Notes: generated by a model from the sequence alone, not told the origin. DNA of 64,000 nucleotides from Siphonodentalium dalli (GCA_032622095.1 CP136067.1:94664707-94728706); one strand, 5' to 3'. Positions 27,801-42,800 are shown, counted from the stretch's first letter. Numbers and translations are program-made.

Positions 27801-30800
27801 AAAAATGTGTCCATGATAATTTATTAGGTGATTTTTTAACGAAATAAATCACATCTGTCTTCTAACTTTTATTGACATTAAGCTTGGGTAATAACGGCCA
27901 TGGGAAACAGACATTAAACCCAGAGCTAGATGATCCAGGGGTGGAATACATCATGGCATGTGCCTCAGACAAGCCTGAGTTTAGAATGAGGTCCCCAGTG
28001 GGTGAATTTAGTGATTTGGGAACTTCAATCTTAGTCTATGTCTCCCATAGGAGATGGGGCCATGCAGAATGAGGTCCCCAGAGGGTGAATTTGGTGATGC
28101 TAGCCTGCTATGCGGGATAGCATCACTAAATTAACCCTCTGGGGAACTCATTCTGCAAATGACAGGCACCTTATACTCCGGCTTTGGTGGAATGCTTCGT
28201 TGGTATGTGCCTCAGAAATAAAAAAGAAATTTTAAAAACCATGTGATGGCATGCATTTCAAAATAGTTTTTTTTTGCCTTAGAAATGGAAATTGATTTGC
28301 ATGGCCTTGTTTGTAACATATGTAAAGAGATATTCTGGAATTCAGGCACATTATGATGAAAACTGTTTTTTTTCTTGTTTGGAATGAGAAGTGTTACTTG
28401 AAAGACCCTACTATTTCAATATTGAATATTCCACCCATTTATCTCATATGGTTTCATTGTTTTTGATGGACACAAGTAATTATATTGTAAAGTTTTCAAT
28501 AAAAAAGTGCCATTCTTATCTATAAATTGGGTTAAATTTATGTCATGTTTTGTTTTCAAAATTTTGTCAGCGTTACGTAGCAAACCCCCTGTTAATTGTG
28601 ATTGAGTATGTTGTTGTAACTGGAGGTTTGGAAGCCTGAATACATCTTGAAACATCGACATTAATTATGGAACACATTCGTATTGTCAGAAGAGACTCAG
28701 AGTAGTTAGGCCATAAAACTAAATAACTAGATTATCATCACCCCCCCCCTCCCCCCGCTCTATATTTCGGTCTGCCTCATATTTTTGTTTTGTTATATAT
28801 AGTAATGCCATAAATAATCGACTCCTGTATGCATGTATAAAATATGGACTTTCCTAAGTCACTGAATGATGCACAGAAAGAATATAAATAATAAAATCCT
28901 TCCCCTACTCCAATCCCCCCCCCCCCCCCCCCCTCCCCCCAAAAGAATGCGATGATAATATAGGTATTTATTTTTGTTGGTGTTAGTATGTTATGATGTG
29001 ACTTCTGACATTTTGTTACTGTTGTTTGGTAGCTTCAGCGTTTAATCAACACCCGACCTTACTATTCTCGTGGGGCTGGTTGGTCGACTTACACAAACAC
29101 AAACCCCTACATGGTAAGTATGTGTTTCCAATTCCACTCCTACCTTACTTGTATTGAGATTTGATCTCTCATCATCGATTCCACTACTACCTTACTCATA
29201 TTGCGATTCACACAGTACTGTACTGCCCAAATTAAATGACTCATCGAACCAGGGTGGCATCCATTTAGACCACATTTTGGTTAGACTTTAAACGTGGTTA
29301 TAAACTGCAATATAACCAGAGGATTGTGTGGTTGTTAATACGCATATAATCATCATCTTGTATGAAACAGTAACTTCCAGTATTATTATGGCTCCAAGAA
29401 ATTTATATATATCATAGAAATGGAACAGTCAGCAGTTAGCTACAGTGTATCGCAGCAAGTATAATAACCAGGGTTCCTTTACGCATTTAATCGCGGTGCC
29501 ACAGCATTCACAGGACCCTTAATTGTTGTGCAGTTATAAACCCATAGGATAGGATAGGATAATTTTATTTACAATACACATATGAATAGTACAATAAATT
29601 AACATATAACTAGATAATAATTCAGTATATTGCTGGGTGAACATAGCCCTGCTGGGCTGTCTTCCTGTTTCCCCCATAACAAATATCATTACACAAATAA
29701 TTTATCAGATAGCGTGAGTATTATTCATATTCATATCGACGTACACGTACAGACTAATCGTATATATAACAAATAATATAAGACAAAATGTTCAGGTCAT
29801 TTTTTACAAAAACTGTTTATATGTTTGTGAGCCAATCCAGATGAGTGATCACTATATCGCTTATCTCTCCCCGGAAACATTATGTTCTTGTCACATGTTC
29901 TAAAATATGAGAAGTTTCTGCATGTCTTAGTTTCAAACGAAGATTGAGAGAATAGCGCACACATAATAACCCCAGTTACTGGGTCAATTACTTAGAGTAG
30001 TGCAGTAAGTAATTGACCCAGTATAAACTGGAGTTCTTCGTTTATAACTGCTGTAAAACGGTTAAATGCTGTAAATAAACTCTGACTGCTGATACACTGT
30101 AGCTAACTGCTCAGCGCTCAGTGGCAAATTTCATTTCTATGATATATATAAATTTTATGGAGCTGCAATTGTACCGAAAGTTAGTTTTATACCAGTTGAT
30201 GATTATATCCATATTAACTACACAATTCTCTGGTTGTCACATGGTTCTAACCAAAATATGGTTTAATTGGGGAGCTACCCCGTTTCGATGAGTCTTTTAA
30301 CACTTAGGTCTGTACATTACTTTTTTTTTTTGCACACCCATTGGTCGTAAATGTAAAAATTGATCAAAATATTGTAAAACTCGAGAGTTTAGCCCAACAA
30401 ATAGGAAAAATAAATGTGTTTGTGTGTTAACCTTTCCATGACTGGAGCTTCCTGAAATTTTGCGAACACCCTGTGCCAATGCATTCTCTTATAGGGAGAC
30501 TCGCATATATAAGAGAATACATGGGCCTAACAATATTTACCATGAACTTGTATGCCAGTGCAGTCTCTTATATATGCGAGGCTCCCTATGGGACTCTTGT
30601 ATATAAGAGAATGCACTGGCATAGGATCTTTAATGCTGCACCAGCACACCTCACATCATGAAAAGGATAACAATTATCTTCTGCATGTGTTGTACATTTA
30701 TATTATGCCGGTCATTAACCCTTTCTATACTAAATGGACTCTCCCATCCAGTTATAAGAGTAAATATTGGAATGGTCTATTATTCATTTGGAGGGGTGTT

Positions 30801-33800
30801 CAGGAAGCAGATAACAGTAAGATGAAAAGCTAATATAAGAGCATAAGTATTCATATTCTTTTTTTGGGAAAGGTTCAGATAATAAGTTCAAACAATGACC
30901 TGTTTGTTTGTTTGGTTGTTTGTTGAACTTATTATCTGAACATTTCCTAATGAACAACGTATCAATGAGTATTTAGAATAGAAAGTGTTAATTTATATAA
31001 CTCCCCCGTATGTAGCCTCACATGGACCCAAGCAGGCCAAGCCATCAGTGCATCATTCTCTCTGCCTGGGGCTCCATAGAGGTGTCATCAACTAGAAAGG
31101 GTTAAATATTCCTTCAGGTACGAACTGTCACTGTAGCGCACACAAATTCAAAGTGGGCGAATTTAAAACTAAGCGAAAAATAATTTTGCGTGAATTAAAA
31201 AATGAGTAAGGTACCATACCTGTCTTCAAAATTGTGTTATCTCAAATTTGTGCACTTAAATTTTGTTCACCTCAAAATAATGTCACCCATAACGCCCCTT
31301 TAGACACAGCACACATGATACATATGTCAACATGAGACAGCCACATTTGCTGGCATGAAAGAGTTTTTGGGTGACATAACAGTGTATCGATTGATTTGGT
31401 ACAGGCCTGAGTTTACTGTGCCTATCATTTTGCAGAATGAGGTCATCAGAGGGTGAATTTAGTGACGCTATCCTGCATAGCGGGCTAGCATCACTAAATT
31501 CACCCTCTGGGGACCTCATTCTGCATGGCTTCATCTTCTATGGGAGACACAAGACTCAGATTGAAGTTCCCAAGTGGTGAATATTGTGATGTACACCCAT
31601 TGGGAACCTCGATTATGCAATGAGTTTGAAATTTGTTCAGAACTGAAATTCATGCTTGTTTGGTTGCGGTTTAATGTCATTTCAGCCAATAGGCCATATC
31701 ATGATGAGCTGAAATTCTTCCACCTATATTTGCAACTGCATGAATTTTAAATAGGAGGAGGGTTATTTAACCCTTTACCCAACAAACCGGCCAAATAAAG
31801 CTTCAACAGCCTAAAATATCTTCGGTCTGTCTCAATAGAACCATACAAATATGGATATCATTGGAACCGGCTCCTTGACCACATTGTGATAGTTACAGTT
31901 ATGCCCTGTGCCAATGCATTCTCTTATATATGCGAGTCGACCATAGGTCGCCTCGCATATATAAGAGAATGCATTGGCCTAAAATAAATCCTTTTTTAAC
32001 ACTTTTTACCATTTTTTCTTACATTCTTTAACAATTTTATAATTTTTAATGTGTTAATTAAGCCAATGCATTCTCTTATATATGCGAGGCGACCTATACT
32101 CGCATATATAAGAGAATGCATTGGCACAGGGCCGTTCTGTTGGGTAAAGGGTTAAGAGGAGGAGGGTTATTTAAGAGGAGGAGGGTTATTTAAGAGGAGG
32201 AGGGATATTTAAGAGGAGGGATATTTAGTCAACTATGGAAATGATGGATTCACAAGACTTTTTTAACCAACCAAACATTTCATTTGATCCCGACCAACTC
32301 CGAAAATGTCTCTGGTAAAGTTAAAAGATGTCGTTAGGGCAGAAACAAAATGTCAGAAATCACGTTATACATACAATTTGCCCAAAATTATTTAAAAAGT
32401 GATATTGCCTTTGGTGTGAGCAAAGTTGCATGTGGATGGAAATTTTTGTGGCTACATTCCTACCCTTTCAATTTGCCTAACTCCAACAAAAGGCTTTGGG
32501 TGTTTGTTTTCAGGAGATTTTTGTCAATTATTGGATAATTTCTCAGTTCACGGAAAGCTTTTGATATTATGAAAATGTATTTGTATGAAATTAATGTTTA
32601 ACAAAAGAGAATTTTGCAGACATAGGTTCGTGGCACAGACATTTTATTTTAAAACCTGGAAACTATAAAAACAGTGGTAATCCTAACGACATCTATAGTA
32701 TATATAAATTACAGATGGCTACTATCACCTATCTATAATATAACAAAACCATACACTTAAGGTGAAATAAATGCCTCATTTCATTATTTGGTATTTTGGA
32801 CAACGTTTCAAAAGTGTATTTCAGAAATAAAGCTGTATACACATGTACCTGTAGCTGATAGTTTCAATAAAAATTTGAATAAATCAATGATTAAGACTTG
32901 TGAGCTAATTATGACTTGTGAATTTCAAGTCATTTGCTTAAAATTTCCAGCAGTTGAGCTGAGCAGTTGAGAACTGTGATGGTCATAAAATTAGTTATAT
33001 CAACACCACCTCAAGTTATGGCATATCTAACAGCTCTTTCACCCAGATCATCCACTTTCACTGTATAAAATTATTGCTAAAACTTTACATCGATGCATTT
33101 CTTTCATACTTCAAGTTAATGAGATATTTTTGGGTAATCCCCATTTGCTTTCACATTCAAATTATTTATTAAAGACATATGAATTATTGGGCATCAGCCT
33201 TACAGCAATGATTCAGCCAACAATAGCCACTGCATGTAATTCGTACATAACAATGATGCTATTTATTTATGAAAATATCTTATTTTGGCATGACTCTTTT
33301 ATTATTCATTTCTGAACAGCTCAGCAGAGTGTTTCACATCACTTTAAATACACATAGGTCTTTAAATATCCTGTGCCAGTGCATTCTCTTAGATATGCGA
33401 GTCTCCCATAGGGAACCTTGCATATATGAGAGAATGTAATGGCTTACATGGTCAGGGTAAATATTGTTAGGCAAATGTATTTTATATATGCAAGGCTTCC
33501 TATGGGAGACTCGCAAATATAAGAGAATGCATTGGCACAGGGTTTTCGCAAAAATTTCAGGAAGTTCCAGTCGTGAAAGGGTTAAACATTATCTCTCGAA
33601 ACAAATTCCATGAAAGTTTAATAACTACAGTAATGCCCTAAATAATCGACTCATTAACCATGATGAATGGCAACAATCCATATTTCCGACTAAATCCTGA
33701 AAAGTTACCCATAATTCTGCTGTGGTTAAGGAGTCGATTGTGGGGCATATATTGCATGTGCATGCGATTGTGTGTTGAACTTGTTTGCTGCACAAACATA

Positions 33801-36800
33801 AAATAAAAAAAACTAATGTTATACTTTCTGATTATCTAACATACAATGTCCATCAAATAATTATTAGCTGATAATTTCTACCAATCAGGGACTTAGCCGG
33901 TGGCTTGCTGCATTTAAATTTCTTTGTTTACCCTAGATTCGATTTCCACACATACTTTTAGTATCAAATTGCCTATTTTCAAACATTTTAATTGTCAAAT
34001 CATAATGTCATGAAATTTTGATTTGTGCATTGATGATGATAAAGATTGATTGATAAAGACCCTGTGCCAATGCATTGTCATATATATGCCAGTCGACTAT
34101 ATGTCGCTTTGCATATATAAGAGAATGCATTGGCTTAACAATTTTTTTTATCATTTTTTATAAATTTTTCTTACATTCTTTAACAATTTTTATGTTTTCT
34201 TACATTCTTTAACAATTTTTTTTTATTTTTTATAATTTGTTCTTAATTCTTTAACAATTTATCATTTAAAAAATAATATAAAATTTGTTAGGCCAATGCT
34301 TTCTCTTATACATGTATATATTAGGCGACCTATGGTCAACTCGCATATATAAGAGAATGCATTGGCCTAACAATTTTTTATCATTTTTTTTAAATAAATC
34401 ATGTTTCTTGAAATTTTTAGGACATAAAATAAAAAACATCCATTACCCTGCAGGGAGCCCCACACATATATAGAAGCATATAGAAGAGTGTCGGTGTTAT
34501 TTAAGGATCAGGGGATGTCGTTTGCTAAAAACCTTCCCTGGCCGGTGGTAGGTCAGCCCAACATGCAACTCCTGTTGGTGTCACAATGCTGTAGCACAAT
34601 TGCTTGGGTTGTGACTGGACAAGATCAGTGGCAGCTTATCCATTGAGTGGTATGGGCTATCCCCCCCCCCCCCCCCACCGGCTGGGAGTAATCTTGAGTA
34701 ATCTCCAATTATCCACCTGTATTCCTTGACATAGAGGAGTTGGGATTTGCTGGGTGATTTTATTGGGCATGACTTTGTGGAGAATATATGTAAACAGGAA
34801 ATTTTACAGTCATAAATTTGACACAAATGCATATTTTTGAGGCTCAAAATTACCAGCTATAATCTTTTTCTAGCATGTATGATAGGTACCCAGGTGCAAC
34901 TTAAATCTGGTTGTTAGAAGATGATTTCTTTGCCAAATTTCTGAAAAATCGACGTCCCGTGATCCTTAAGAATAGTAAAACTTAATGTGTAAAATCAGCC
35001 TTAACCCAGCTTATTTAGCAGTCTCTTCGACCCTTTCTATACTAACTGGATTCTCCCAATCGGTTATAAAAGTATACATTGGAATGGTCTATTGTTCATT
35101 TGGAGGGGTGTTCAGAATAAATAAACAAGACGACAGATAATTAAAGAGTAAAAGGAGTCCCAAGTTATTATTTACTACAATTTTCCCACGGATAGCGAAA
35201 CAACAAATTTTTTAATACAGGCGAGATACAGTAATGCTCTAATTAATCGACTCCTTAAACACAGCAGAATTATGGGTAACTTTTCAGGATTTAGTCGGAA
35301 ATATGGCTTGTTGCCATTCATCGGAAAGCTCTCCCCGAGAGCTTTCCGATGAATGGCAACAAGCCATATTTCCGACTAAATCCTGAAAAGTTACCCATAA
35401 TTCTGCTGTGTTTAAGGAGTTGATTAATTAGAGCATTACTGTATATTTACAATTCTCATCACAATCTCGGAGGCTTTATCTTCGAGTTTGTATCAGCCGA
35501 TGATATTTATTACTGGCTATTTGTTCGCATTGTTTTTGTTTCATAACAAATACTAAATACTACAATTCTCACAAACATTTTCTGCACCAAGCATGCGCCT
35601 CATATTTGGGAACACTTTATTACGTCGTCTTGGGGAAAGTTCCGTCATTACCGGTATAGAAATAGGATCTGAAGATGAATCAAGTGACATAAATATGATG
35701 TCGCCTGCTTTCTAAAGAGAATGCGGATATTTTATTTTTGATAAATTGAAAATAAAAAATAGCACTTTGGCCATCAACATCACGGACCTGGCTCCAGTCG
35801 GTTTATACAAAGCAGTGATTGACTGGTAATTCGGTTTGCTAAGTTTGTTACCAATATTGTTTCAGAACTCAGGTGGCTCCGTGGAGGAGGCGGGTGACGT
35901 GCCTCGTCATGTTCGAGATGTGCTGGCTCAACAGACAAAAAATCGTCAAATGATGAAGGTTCAAGGTGATCCCGATCATTTACAGCAGCCGTGGGTTTCT
36001 GAAGCCGGCGTGCAGAGAGCTCCAGGTAATTTTATTCCTAGATGATAAACTAGTGATGTTGCCACCTTCTATTGTATGGTGTCTGTATTGGAACGTGTAA
36101 TTAGAAATTTTAGAACTGTTTTGTGCAATAAAATGGCACCTACATGATTGAGAGATATCATTTAACATGTTGTTCTGGACCCCATCGACTGACAGTTTAG
36201 AACATACATGAACCTTTAACTACATTTCAGTGGATTGTCTCAATGTTCCGTACTGATAGGTCTGGAACCATCATACTTTGTTTGAGAAGCCTGCAATGCA
36301 ATGACAGAAAGTGCATTTACATTCAATTTTGGCCACATTTCTTTGTTTTGGTTGATTGATTGATTGGGGTTTAATGTCGCTTTCAGCAACTAAGGCCATA
36401 TCACAACATTGCCAGTTTTAGTGATGGAGGAAATCTGCACTCTTATGGCTAATCTATCAGTGATTTTAATGGCTGATTAACTCGTAGACCATGTGCGGCA
36501 AAGGACTGGCCATCGGCGAGTAACTGGCAACTCCAACATATAACGATTTTGAGTTACAAAGTCCATGATGGAAACATGTGGATTTAAACCCTCATCGCCA
36601 GCGCTGGAGGGCAAAACCACTTGGAGTTGTACCCCTAACCGACTGAGCTACTGAGGCCCCTCTCCTTATTTTGGACACAGCATTTACCGACTTGAAGTTG
36701 GGGGAATATAAAGGCCTTTGTAATTGTGAAAATTATGACAAGTGTCATGCAAAATGAAAAACTGTTGTAATCATGGATGGATTTCCAACGTTATAGATCA

Positions 36801-39800
36801 AAATCTGAATTTCCCTATTGACAGTTGTGGAAAGGTCTATAGGATACAGCTTGGTTAAATGCCTACTTAATTTTCGAACCCAGAGATCACATTATATAAA
36901 ATATATGCCATATTATAAAATACCATTTGGAAGCTGCAAAAAATTGTATTTACAACTTATTCGATTTAATAAACTGTGAACATGTTGTTTTTTTTGTGTT
37001 ACAGACATCAGTTCTATGCTCAAGTTTCTGAACAAAGTCTATTATTTTCACTGAAATAACTCAATATATTTTGATATGCAGTTATTCGTTCTGTTGCATT
37101 CTGGAAGCCATAACTGGGGGAAATGATTTTATAATTTCAGCTATTTTCTATTACTCTATGGGCACCTTCAAATGGTGATGAATTATAGTATTTTAATCAT
37201 ATTGTATGGCATAGATTGTTATTAAAACTGGATATCAAGGCACTATAAAAATATTATTCGGTGACTCGAAAATTAAGCGGGGCCCAAGCCTTGAAATAGA
37301 GTGTCTGTCATTTGCATAATGAGGTCCCCAGAGGGTGAATTTAGTGATGCTACCCCGCATATCGGGCTAGCATCACCAAATTCACCGTCTGGGAACCTCA
37401 TTCTGCTTACACCTCCGCAGAATGAGGTTCCCAGAGGGTGAATTTGGTGATGCTAGCCTGCTATGCGGGGTAGCATCACTAAATTCACCCTCTGGGAACC
37501 TCATTCTGCAAATGACAGACACTCTATTTCAAGGGTTGAGTGGGCCTTTAACTAGTTATATTTTTACAGAGAGACCTCCTATTGAAGGTTTACCAACAAG
37601 CGAAGGAATGGTACGATCTCCTTGTCATGGTGACATGATGCGACCACCAGGTCCTGGTGAAATGATTCGACCTCCAAGCGAGATGACTCGACCTTCAGTT
37701 CCAGGGGAGATGATGAGACCACATGGACCTGGAGAGATGATCCGTCCGCATGGTCCAGGAGAAATAATGCGACCCATAGGGGGTGGGGAGATGATGCGAC
37801 CGCTCGGAGAAATGATGATCCGAACACCTGGGGACATGATTAGAGCAGCGGGGGACATGATCCGGGCAGGAATGATACGACCGGGAGGAGAGATGATGCG
37901 AGCAGGGATGGTGGGAATCATGAGAGCTCGTATGCCACCACCTTATCAGGCTCAGATGCCGATGCGTCCCAGAATGCCACGCCCACAAGCTCCCCAGGTC
38001 TGTATGCATTGGTACTTTCCCTCCTTATTAACCTTTTTCAACAATGAATACATTGGAACAGTCCATTCTATTGTTGTAGGGATCTTTAGATACTATGAGC
38101 AGACAACAGGATGAAACAAATAGCTGCACATTTGTGAAGAAAGGTTGAAAACAATCCTACGGCTATTGAATTAATGCCACACGGTAGTTTGTGCACCAAA
38201 ATACATCTTATAATATTCAATTTTGAATTTTCCCGGTATCGAAATAGCTCAATAAATACCTGAGCAATCTTTCTATGAGCATTATATGTCACATGTATAC
38301 ACATTGAAGTCATACAAATTACAACTTCGAACACAATGATTAGGCCCAATCATTATTGTGACCAAGCCTTGAAATAGTGTGTCTGTCAATTTCAGAATGA
38401 GGTCCCCAGAGGGTGAATTTAGTGACGCACCAAATTCACCGTCTGGGAACCTCATTCTGCTGAGGTGTAATCAGAATGAGGTCCCCAGAGGGTGAATTTG
38501 GTGATGCTAGCCTGCTATGCGGGGTAGCATCACTAAATTCACCCTCTGGGGACCTCATTCTGCAAATGACAGACACACTATTTCAAGGCTTGATTGTGAC
38601 ATTTGTATTCATTGCTATTCTGCAATCAGAATCAGAATAACGCGCAACTTCCAGAAAGGGTATATTGCGTTATCTTAACATGAAACAATTTTAAAACTTC
38701 ACGCACTGCTTTCTCTTAATTTTAATCGTCAAAAGTATGTAGTACCATAAACGTTTCTGAGCGGAGATAGCTGCAGATGTTCTTCCCATGGTCTACATGT
38801 GCAATTTTTATGTGACCGCTGGTTAAAAAACTTGAACCGACACAAACAAAACAATTTCAAATTTATCGAAAGATTTTCAGCGCTTTAACAATGAATTTGT
38901 TCTGAAATCTTCTTCGTATGTATATTTTGAGATAACTTTGTATACATAATTCTGGGATTCGAATGAGCCATGTTTGCTTAAGATTCCTACAAAGTAATAC
39001 ACGGAAATTCAACTATCTACTCATAAGTCATCAAAGGGTTAACCCTGTCTATACTAAATGTGACCCGCCATATCAAATCCAGTCGTAAGTCGGGATTTTT
39101 TTTACCCTGTGCCAATGCATTCTCTTATATATGCGAGTCGACCATAGGTCGCCTCGCATATATAGGAGAATGCGTTGGCCTAACAATTTTTTATCATTTT
39201 TTTTAAATTAATGTTTCTGGCAATTTTTAGGACATAAAATAAAAAACATCCATTACTCTGCAGGGAGCCCCACACATATATAGAAGCATATAGAAGAGTG
39301 TCGTCTGCTCATGTTTGTCTGGGGCTCTTTATGGGTGAAATTATAAAATTGTTAAAGACTACAAGAAAAAATTATTAAAATTGTAAAAAATTGTCGGGCC
39401 AATGCATTCTCTTATATATGCAAGGCGACCTATGGTTGACTCGCATATATAAGAGAATGCATTGGCACAGGGTAAAAAAAATCCTGACTTACGACTGGAT
39501 TTGATATGGCGGGTCACAAATACACATTAACAAGTAGTTATCCCTTCAGATATGTTCAGATAATATGTTCACTATTGGTTGTTTGTTGAATTATTATCTT
39601 AACACTTCGCATTCAATAAATAGTATTCCTTCGATGCTTGTAATATCTGTCGTCTGCTTATTCTACCTGAACATCCCTCTAAATCAATAATAGATTATTC
39701 CAATGTAAACTTAACAACATTTACCATAACCTTGTTAGCCAGTGCATTCTCTTAGATAAGCGAGGCTCCCTATGGGAGACTTGCATATATTAGAGAATGT

Positions 39801-42800
39801 ATTCAGATAATAAGTTCTATGGTCGGTTGTTGAACTTATTATTTGAACATTTCCTAAGGGAACCACACATCAGTGAGTATTTTATTTAGTATAGAAAGGG
39901 ATAAATGGTAATTTTCATTCCTGTTTAGAGGACTTTGCCTCTTGCTGAGCATATATTGATTTCTAAAATTCTTGGAAATAAATATAGCTTCCCTCCCTCT
40001 TCATATAAAACTTTTCAATACTAGCTTCATTCTATGCCTACATGACTTCTTCCTTCCCTAATCACATAACACCCTTCAATTCTAGCTTCATTCTATGCCT
40101 ACATGACTTCTTCCTTCCCTAATCACATAACACCCTTCAATTCTAGCTGCATTCTATGCCTACATGACTTCTTCCTTCCCTAATCACATAACACCCTTCA
40201 ATTCTAGCTTCATTCTATGCCTACATGACTTCTTCCTTCCCTAATCACATAACACCCTTCAATTCTAGCTTCATTCTATGCCTACATGACTTCTTCCTTC
40301 CCTAATCACATAACACTCTTCAATACTAGCTTCATTCTATGCCTACATGACTTCTTCCTTCCCTAATCACATAACACCCTTCAATTCTAGCTTCATTCTA
40401 TGCCTACATGACTTCTTCCTTCCCTAATCACATAACACTCTTCAATACTAGCTTCATTCTATGCCTACATGACTTCTTCCTTCCCTAATCACATAACACC
40501 CTTCAATTCTAGCTTCATTCTATGCCTACATGACTTCTTCCTTCCCTAATCACATAACACCCTTCAATTCTAGCTTCATTCTATGCCCACATGACTTCTT
40601 CCTTCCCTAATCACATAACACCCTTCAATTCTAGCTTCATTCTATGCCTACATGACTTCTTCCTTCCCTAATCACACAACACCCTTCAATACTAGCTTCA
40701 TTCTATGCCTACAGGACTGCCTCCCTCACTCTTCACATTGATTTAAACTTATTTTAATTATTATTATGTACAAAGAATGCATTATATATAAGGGATTGGA
40801 GGACAAGTTCTGTAAAACTTGCATGATTCTGTGCTCCCTACAGATGATACATAAACACATGAATATCACAATTTGTTTTGGATTTATATCAGGTTTAGGT
40901 GGGACGGGTGGAATATATATACAGATGATACATAAACACATGAATATCACAATTTATTTTGGATTTATATAATTTTTAGGTAGGACGGCCAGAATATATA
41001 TACACTCTTCAATATTAGTTTCATTCTATGCTTACAGGATTTTGCCTCTTGGCCCGATGCTCAGAAGCTTCAATTTCTAAGGAAGATGAAGGAACATATG
41101 CAAGGCGCCGCAGAGTTATCGGCAGCTCAGGGCGGGGCGCCTGGTGGTGGTCCACAAATGTCACCACACCCTCAACATCAGATGCTACAAATGTCTTCCC
41201 ATCGTGGAATACCACCCCAGATGGCTCAGAGACCACCACCACCACAAGGGTTCCAATTGCAGCAAGTTATACGAATGCCACCATCTTCTCAGGCGGTCGC
41301 CGGGCCTAGTCATGATGCCGTTCCGAGATCGACTACCGATGCTAGGCCAATGGATGTGGACGACGCATCTAAAGCCAGCGATAGTGTGAAATTAGTGGCT
41401 CGACCACAAGACAGACATAGATCAGAAGTGCCCTTAGAAGATATTAATCCCGATGAAGGATTCGATCCATTTGACCTTCTAAGTGAGTTTCGTTATAGCC
41501 TTTTAGTAATCTTGTATGGGTCAATTTATATTGCAATCTCAAGCACAAACTCGAAGCCGCGATGTTGTTCAGACAATATTATTTCGGCTGATATCGGTTA
41601 CTATAAACAACAATCCGGGTTTCCCATCTCTGCAAAATGTCATCAGAGTATGTTGTCATGTGCTGGCATGCACAGTATCAACCAATGGTGCAGTTTCTAA
41701 CACGTTTCTTTCGGGAAAATGCGTTTTTAATCACATTTGGGGGGAAAAGTATGAATGGCTAAGAGCTGTGAAAAGAAAATAAGTATAAAGTGTTCACTTT
41801 GCAAGAAAGAGGTAGACCTGAGCAAGCCTTGAAATAAGGTGTCTGTCATTTGCAGAATGAGGTCCCCAGAGGGTGAATTTAGTGATGCTACCCCCGCATA
41901 GCGGGCTAGCATCACCAAATTCACCCTCTGGGAACCTCATTCTGCTGAGGTGTAAGCAGAATGAGGTTCCCAGAGGGTGAATTTGGTGATGCTAGCCCGC
42001 TATGCGGGGTAGCATCACTAAATTCACCCTCTGGGGACCTCATTCTGCAAATGACAGACACCTTATTTCAAGGCTAGGACCTGAGTTCTGGAGTTAATTT
42101 AACCTCTTTGAACACTGTAAACTGACACAGTAGGAATTTATTTTCCTCATACCATAAAAAATAAATACCTGAATTATCATCAGCCACCTATCCGATATTT
42201 GGTCCCGCGTTGGCTTAATTTTTTTTTTATTCTTTACACAAGATCACCCACAACTTGATCATAGTTTTAACAATGGATTGTGGAATTCACAGATCTCACA
42301 AATAAGTTCCACAAAAATAATGTCCAAAGATGGTAATCCAATTAGCATAGCAGCAGTTAGAAAGTTAACCCTTTCATGACGGGAGCTGCACTTGCACAAC
42401 AATAAAGACCCTGTGCCATTGCATTATTTTTATCATATTTTCTGACATTCTATAACAATTTTTATCATTTTAGATAATTTTTTCTTACATTCTTTAACAA
42501 TTTTTATAATTTTTTCCAATTTTTCTTACATTCTTTAACAATTATAAAAAATAATATAAAATTAGTTAGACCAATGCATTATCTTATATATGCGAGGCGA
42601 CTTATGGTCATACTGTTGAGTATCGGAGCATGTTCTGATCAAACTAGAGCAGCGCCTGCAATGGCTGCAGCCGGTTCATTGGTTGGCTATTACAAATGAC
42701 TGGGATAATATTGTAATGTTTAAAAGCGTGTTAGAGCAAGTAGTTGGTTAATCGCTATATAAAACTCATTATTTACGTATCTAGAGAAGGACTTTTCTTG

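Noticed and set aside
37579-38009. Minus-strand frames opposite exon 16
   Set aside because: Shadows of the Met-Arg-Pro repeat. The + strand has fitting splice sites and phase.
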